A stretch of DNA of 7,686 nucleotides from JACQRW01 sp964371935 (GTDB taxonomy: Bacteria; Patescibacteriota; Minisyncoccia; Sungbacterales; HO2-52-23). Positions 4,933 through 7,686 of this stretch are shown one piece after another. The number at the start of each line of letters is the position of its first letter. The stretch's first letter is position 1. A program made the position numbers and the translations under genes. The notes beneath the pieces are model-generated. The model worked only from the letters and a program-made list of their open reading frames with translations. It made no database searches and was not told the origin of the DNA. The DNA lies in NCBI GenBank assembly GCA_964371935.1, contig CAYJOT010000032.1, positions 1-7,686 of the forward strand, read 5' to 3'.

Positions 4933-5985
4933 CTATGAAAAGCCTTTCAACCTGCGCATCAGATTGTATGCCCGATAGAGAACGGGTCTGATGGGAATGT
5001 CTATATTTCCGATGTATGAAAATTCCTGGCCGCGGAACTGGCGCTTGAAGTTGGTGAGCGTGGGCCACCGCACCTCGTCAATGCCGCCAAGATCGTAATA
5101 CTTCAGTCCTCTTTTTTTTGCCTCGCACATCGCCACCCAATGCAGGTACGTCGCCGCTTTGGAGCGAAGCGCATTGGCGTTTGCCGCGCCATAGAGATAT
5201 GTGGCGGTATTGCCGAAGAAAAGCACAAAGTTCGTTGCAGCGGGCCTGGCGTGTTCGTATGCGCAAAACGTGCCAAGCGAGAGACGGGCAGGGTCATACC
5301 CATCAACAACCGAAGGTACTGCTTTGATCAGCGCATTAAAATACTGACGCTGCGGATAGACGTTTTTTCCGCTGTTGCGCCGGATGGTTGCCCGAGCCAT
5401 CGAAAAGAAAGTGTCCCAATCAGTTTCAGTCGCGTTGCGTTTCAATTCAGCAGTCACGCCGCGCCTTTCCGCCCTACGGATATTCGAACGGGTGGACGGA
5501 TGGAAACTTTTCAGGATATCCTCTTCGTTATCCGTTTCTAAAGAAATCGTGTGATTGAAACGGGGCTGGATATAATAGCACGGGATTTTAAAACCGTGGC
5601 GAGATAAATCGGATGCAACCGATGCAAGCGGGGGCTCCATGCGCATAAAGATCATACCGGGAAAATTCTGTTTCTTGATCCATGCGTGTACGAACCGGAA
5701 GACATCAAGAGAACCGTTTTCTCCTGCGGCGTGCGCAGCAATCACCGGGCCGCGCGGCATGTATCCATACGAAAAATTCAGTGGAAGAGGATGGCGCACC
5801 AGCGTAAACGCGGCAACTGGATTGCGAGCGTCGATCAGGAAATACCGTTCAATCTTTCTGCCAAGATTTTCTTGAAACGTTCCCCATTCCCACGTTTGCA
5901 TAAAAGCCCCGACCGGAGGGTAATGCTTTTTTACAAACTGGTTCCAGTCGGCTTTATTTTCAGGATTGACGCGACGTATTTCCAT
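4933..5985 (-). CDS. FemAB/FemX family peptidoglycan-bridge aminoacyltransferase-like protein
   Basis: A 350-residue protein with the twin GNAT-like layout of the FemAB family, which in Firmicutes adds amino acids from aminoacyl-tRNA to the lipid II stem peptide. First-domain landmarks are FMQTWEWGTFQ (28-38) and GYMPRGPV (74-81). Second-domain landmarks are the basic STRSNIRRAERRGV (164-177), TYLYGAANAN (261-270), the helix SKAATYLHWVAMCEAKKRG (274-292), YYDLGGID (295-302) and FKRQFRG (312-318). Length and motif order indicate a complete single-copy FemX/FemAB protein without a coiled-coil insertion. The ATG start is 19 nt after the DUF192 stop, suggesting an operon; no Shine-Dalgarno is apparent. 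The stop is TAG. The acceptor (lipid II or another envelope amine) cannot be told from sequence. Confidence 0.88.
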   Translation of the reverse strand: MEIRRVNPENKADWNQFVKKHYPPVGAFMQTWEWGTFQENLGRKIERYFLIDARNPVAAFTLVRHPLPLNFSYGYMPRGPVIAAHAAGENGSLDVFRFVHAWIKKQNFPGMIFMRMEPPLASVASDLSRHGFKIPCYYIQPRFNHTISLETDNEEDILKSFHPSTRSNIRRAERRGVTAELKRNATETDWDTFFSMARATIRRNSGKNVYPQRQYFNALIKAVPSVVDGYDPARLSLGTFCAYEHARPAATNFVLFFGNTATYLYGAANANALRSKAATYLHWVAMCEAKKRGLKYYDLGGIDEVRWPTLTNFKRQFRGQEFSYIGNIDIPIRPVLYRAYNLMRRLKGFS

Positions 5986-6004
5986 GATTCAATGATTTTA
6001 AACT

Positions 6005-6538
6005 CTATCGGATACGGTTGAAGGTCACCGCATCTCCGATATGGATATTGTTTCGCTTCATAAATCCGGCGTTGACTTCAAGAACATACTGGACCGGGCG
6101 AGCAGGGGTATAGAAAACGGGATAGAGCGGATCGAATTTTGGGGAAACATTTTCGTCTGCGTCAATAACCTGATTGTCGTCAATCCATATAATATCAATG
6201 GGAAAGCGCATATCTGGCATCCAGAAACGGTATTTTTCGGGATGGTCAAAGAGAAAAAGCATTCCCCGATCCGCCGCAAGAGAAACTCTTCCCGAAAGAC
6301 CCTTTTGAACCGCAGCGCTGCTTGTTGCGATTTCGACCGGAATTTCCGTCATGCCGATCCGCACCGAAGAATATGTCTGATCCGGCACAATCGTCTTCTC
6401 TAAAGCCGCGGAAATCGGAGGTATGGCAACCTCCGAAGAAAGCTCCTGGCGGCCGATAAACAAAAACAAGACGCCTGCCACAAGCGCCAGTCCGACAAAA
6501 AGCCCTATAAAATCTTGAATTTTACTCTTGAATCTCAC
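6005..6538 (-). CDS. DUF192 family protein, membrane-anchored
   Basis: A DUF192 protein of 177 residues whose biochemical role is unknown; in many bacteria it is exported. The N-terminus is basic, then hydrophobic at about 10-29, giving a signal anchor or uncleaved signal peptide. The domain follows: VEIATSSAAVQKGLSGR (68-84), RGMLFLF (91-97), FWMPDMRFPIDIIWID (105-120) and YVLEVNAGF (151-159), matching the family's GLM, GMLF, WMk-T-PLDi and LE-nAG blocks. The frame reaches a TTG at 6583, but a promoter lies within that extension and the GTG at 6536-6538 is 7 nt past its -10, so I start there. It is followed by the FemAB gene and preceded by the secreted GH18 protein, a cell-surface neighbourhood. 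Confidence 0.88.
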   Translation of the reverse strand: MRFKSKIQDFIGLFVGLALVAGVLFLFIGRQELSSEVAIPPISAALEKTIVPDQTYSSVRIGMTEIPVEIATSSAAVQKGLSGRVSLAADRGMLFLFDHPEKYRFWMPDMRFPIDIIWIDDNQVIDADENVSPKFDPLYPVFYTPARPVQYVLEVNAGFMKRNNIHIGDAVTFNRIR

Positions 6539-6545
6539 CGCAGAT

Positions 6546-6574
6546 AGTATAGCAAAAATCGCCCATCGATTCAA
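6546..6574 (-). promoter_or_regulatory. Promoter of the DUF192-FemAB operon (leaderless GTG)
   Basis: TTGAAT (6569-6574, 4 of 6 matches), a 17-nt spacer and an extended -10, TGC then TATACT (6546-6551, 5 of 6), lie on the minus strand. The GTG start is 7 nt past the -10, predicting a leaderless transcript. The -35 box begins 20 nt after the GH18 stop. Confidence 0.65.
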
Positions 6575-6593
6575 ACGAGCCAAAGACGACCCT

Positions 6594-7631
6594 TTAGGGC
6601 TTCTTTACTACCCGGTGGATATCCGGCACTTCAAGCCCCAGCGCCCATGCGGAAAATCCATGCAACTGATAGGCAGCGATCAACTCTACTTTTTTCGTGA
6701 TGCTCTTTGCATTTTCATACCAGATGATATAGTTTTTTTTCTGAAAGGTGTACGTGATAAACGGCGCCTGCTCAATCGCGCTGTATCCATATTTAACCTT
6801 CCGGGTGGCCAGTACGGTCTTGATATTTTTATAGCCGCCGATCCCGACTAATTTCTCGCGTCCCGTGTCCCATCGCCATGTGTAGAGCGGAATCCCGAGC
6901 GACAGTTTTTCCTTAGGGACAAAGAGTAGGCTGTGTTCAATCACCTGCTTTACCCACGAGTAACGCGCAATCGGCCCCTTTGATTCCGGATCGTCATATG
7001 ACATCACGCTGATAAAATCAGAGTTGGACGCAAGTGCGGCATAATCATACACGCCGATCACGCGCTTCCAGAGGTCTTTGGGATAATCATCCGGATTTTG
7101 CGAAATCTGCGCCACGACCGCAACGCTCACCACCAGACCGTTTTTATGCATCTCATCCCCGGCCCTTTTCACAAACGCCGAATACTTATCGCGGTACGAT
7201 ACATCCATCTGCTCAAAATCAAACTGCCATCCCCAGTACTGCCGGTCGCGCGCCTCCATAATAAGCGCGGCAATCACACTATCCTGTTTGAGCGGATCGT
7301 CGAGCAGCGCGTGCGCCGCGCCTTCGTTAAACCGCTTGTTGGTTATGAGCGGCATGACCTTGATCTTATTCTTACGTGCAAATGCCAGCAAGTCATCACC
7401 AACGCTGCCACCAAGCTTTCCGTCCGCATCCAGCGTATATGACTGCGGCGCAAACACGTCAATTGATTTCGGATGGCTGAAAAAAGATTTTTTTGCCGTT
7501 TTCCCGCCTGAATAATAAAACACCCGCACATACGAATACGGCTTTGGTTTTGCAAGAGCGCTCTCTGCATTCCCGACGAGAAGAACCCCAATAACGACCA
7601 ACAGAAAAGTCATTCGACGGTATTGAGACAT
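6594..7631 (-). CDS. Secreted GH18 family glycosidase-like protein (SleL/YaaH-like)
   Basis: A 345-residue exported protein with a GH18 (chitinase/spore-cortex glucosaminidase type) barrel. The signal peptide is basic (SQYRRM), then hydrophobic (TFLLVVIGVLLVG), with a likely cleavage after AESALA near residue 27. Barrel landmarks are YSYVRVFYYSG (strand 1), IDVFAPQSYTLDADG, KIKVMPLI, the catalytic WGWQFDFEQ with Asp138 and acid Glu140, VSVAVV, ISVMSYDD (208-214), LSLGIPLYTW and a closing FSAWALGLEVPDI. The usual DxxDxDxE motif has its first two Asp positions replaced by Trp133 and Gln136, while the essential last Asp and Glu remain. No LysM or other wall-binding domain is attached. The ATG at 7629-7631 is 6 nt past a -10 box and is preferred over the TTG at 7655. 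Peptidoglycan or an external glycan is a plausible substrate. Confidence 0.85.
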   Translation of the reverse strand: MSQYRRMTFLLVVIGVLLVGNAESALAKPKPYSYVRVFYYSGGKTAKKSFFSHPKSIDVFAPQSYTLDADGKLGGSVGDDLLAFARKNKIKVMPLITNKRFNEGAAHALLDDPLKQDSVIAALIMEARDRQYWGWQFDFEQMDVSYRDKYSAFVKRAGDEMHKNGLVVSVAVVAQISQNPDDYPKDLWKRVIGVYDYAALASNSDFISVMSYDDPESKGPIARYSWVKQVIEHSLLFVPKEKLSLGIPLYTWRWDTGREKLVGIGGYKNIKTVLATRKVKYGYSAIEQAPFITYTFQKKNYIIWYENAKSITKKVELIAAYQLHGFSAWALGLEVPDIHRVVKKP

Positions 7632-7637
7632 AACATT

Positions 7638-7667
7638 ATCATAACATGCTTTCAAAACTTCTGTTAT
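7638..7667 (-). promoter_or_regulatory. Minus-strand half of a divergent promoter (GH18 gene)
   Basis: An extended -10, TGT then TATGAT (7638-7643, 5 of 6 matches), lies 6 nt before the GH18 ATG. The best -35 is ATAACA (7662-7667, 4 of 6) at an 18-nt spacing. The predicted transcript is leaderless. Confidence 0.55.
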
Positions 7668-7670
7668 ACT
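7641..7670 (+). promoter_or_regulatory. Plus-strand half of a divergent promoter
   Basis: ATAACA (7641-7646) and the extended -10, TGT then TATACT (7665-7670, 5 of 6 matches), mirror the minus-strand promoter. They lie 6 nt before the ATG at 7677-7679. Each -35 overlaps the opposite strand's extended -10. Confidence 0.55.
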
Positions 7671-7676
7671 AACATC

Positions 7677-7686
7677 ATGCGTCCAT
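7677..7686 (+). CDS. Start of a divergent gene, cut by the window edge
   Basis: Only ATG CGT CCA and one more base are present. The call rests on the ATG standing 6 nt after an extended -10 box, the same spacing as at the GH18 gene. There is no Shine-Dalgarno, and the product cannot be known from three codons. Confidence 0.4.

Overview
The window looks like a stretch of a small-genome bacterium, most likely a member of the Candidate Phyla Radiation (Patescibacteria, Parcubacteria-like). This is inferred from the gene complement: a FemAB-type aminoacyltransferase, a secreted GH18 protein, a membrane-anchored DUF192 protein, a very short YgjP-type metallopeptidase and short unrecognised membrane or helical proteins, all tightly packed. 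The standard code with TAA, TAG and TGA stops fits every gene. No rRNA, tRNA, CRISPR array, insertion sequence or phage gene was found, and no gene-free stretch exceeds about 100 bases. Nine complete genes lie on the minus strand. Only a tenth gene, cut off at the right edge, is on the plus strand.

Layout from right to left, the direction of transcription. (1) At 7641-7670 a symmetric divergent promoter serves a secreted GH18 glycosidase (minus) and the truncated plus-strand gene. (2) A promoter at 6546-6574 drives a DUF192 protein followed 19 nt later by a FemAB family protein; together with the GH18 protein this is a cell-envelope group. (3) After a nested palindrome (4873-4916) and a promoter (4823-4851) come a small unrecognised gene, an overlapping RhlE-like DEAD-box RNA helicase and a SAM-dependent methyltransferase. 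(4) An ArsA/Get3-type ATPase with a strong Shine-Dalgarno sequence and a canonical intrinsic terminator follows. It and the methyltransferase look clearly more AT-rich than the helicase. (5) A mini YgjP-like metallopeptidase comes next, then a second nested palindrome (1066-1105). (6) A promoter at 1007-1035 drives an unrecognised membrane protein with an internal duplication, followed by a YdjM/DUF457-like membrane protein.

Two patterns go beyond gene content. First, two intergenic elements share the 10-bp palindrome GACGATCGTC, each enclosed concentrically by a perfect 10-11 bp inverted repeat. The arms differ in sequence between the two sites but are self-complementary at each. Both sit just after a stop codon and just before the next promoter. 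Second, five start codons lie only 6-9 nt downstream of a good -10 box, so those transcripts should be leaderless or nearly so. Clear Shine-Dalgarno sequences appear only at the ATPase and metallopeptidase genes. This evidence moved several starts inward from the longest open frames.
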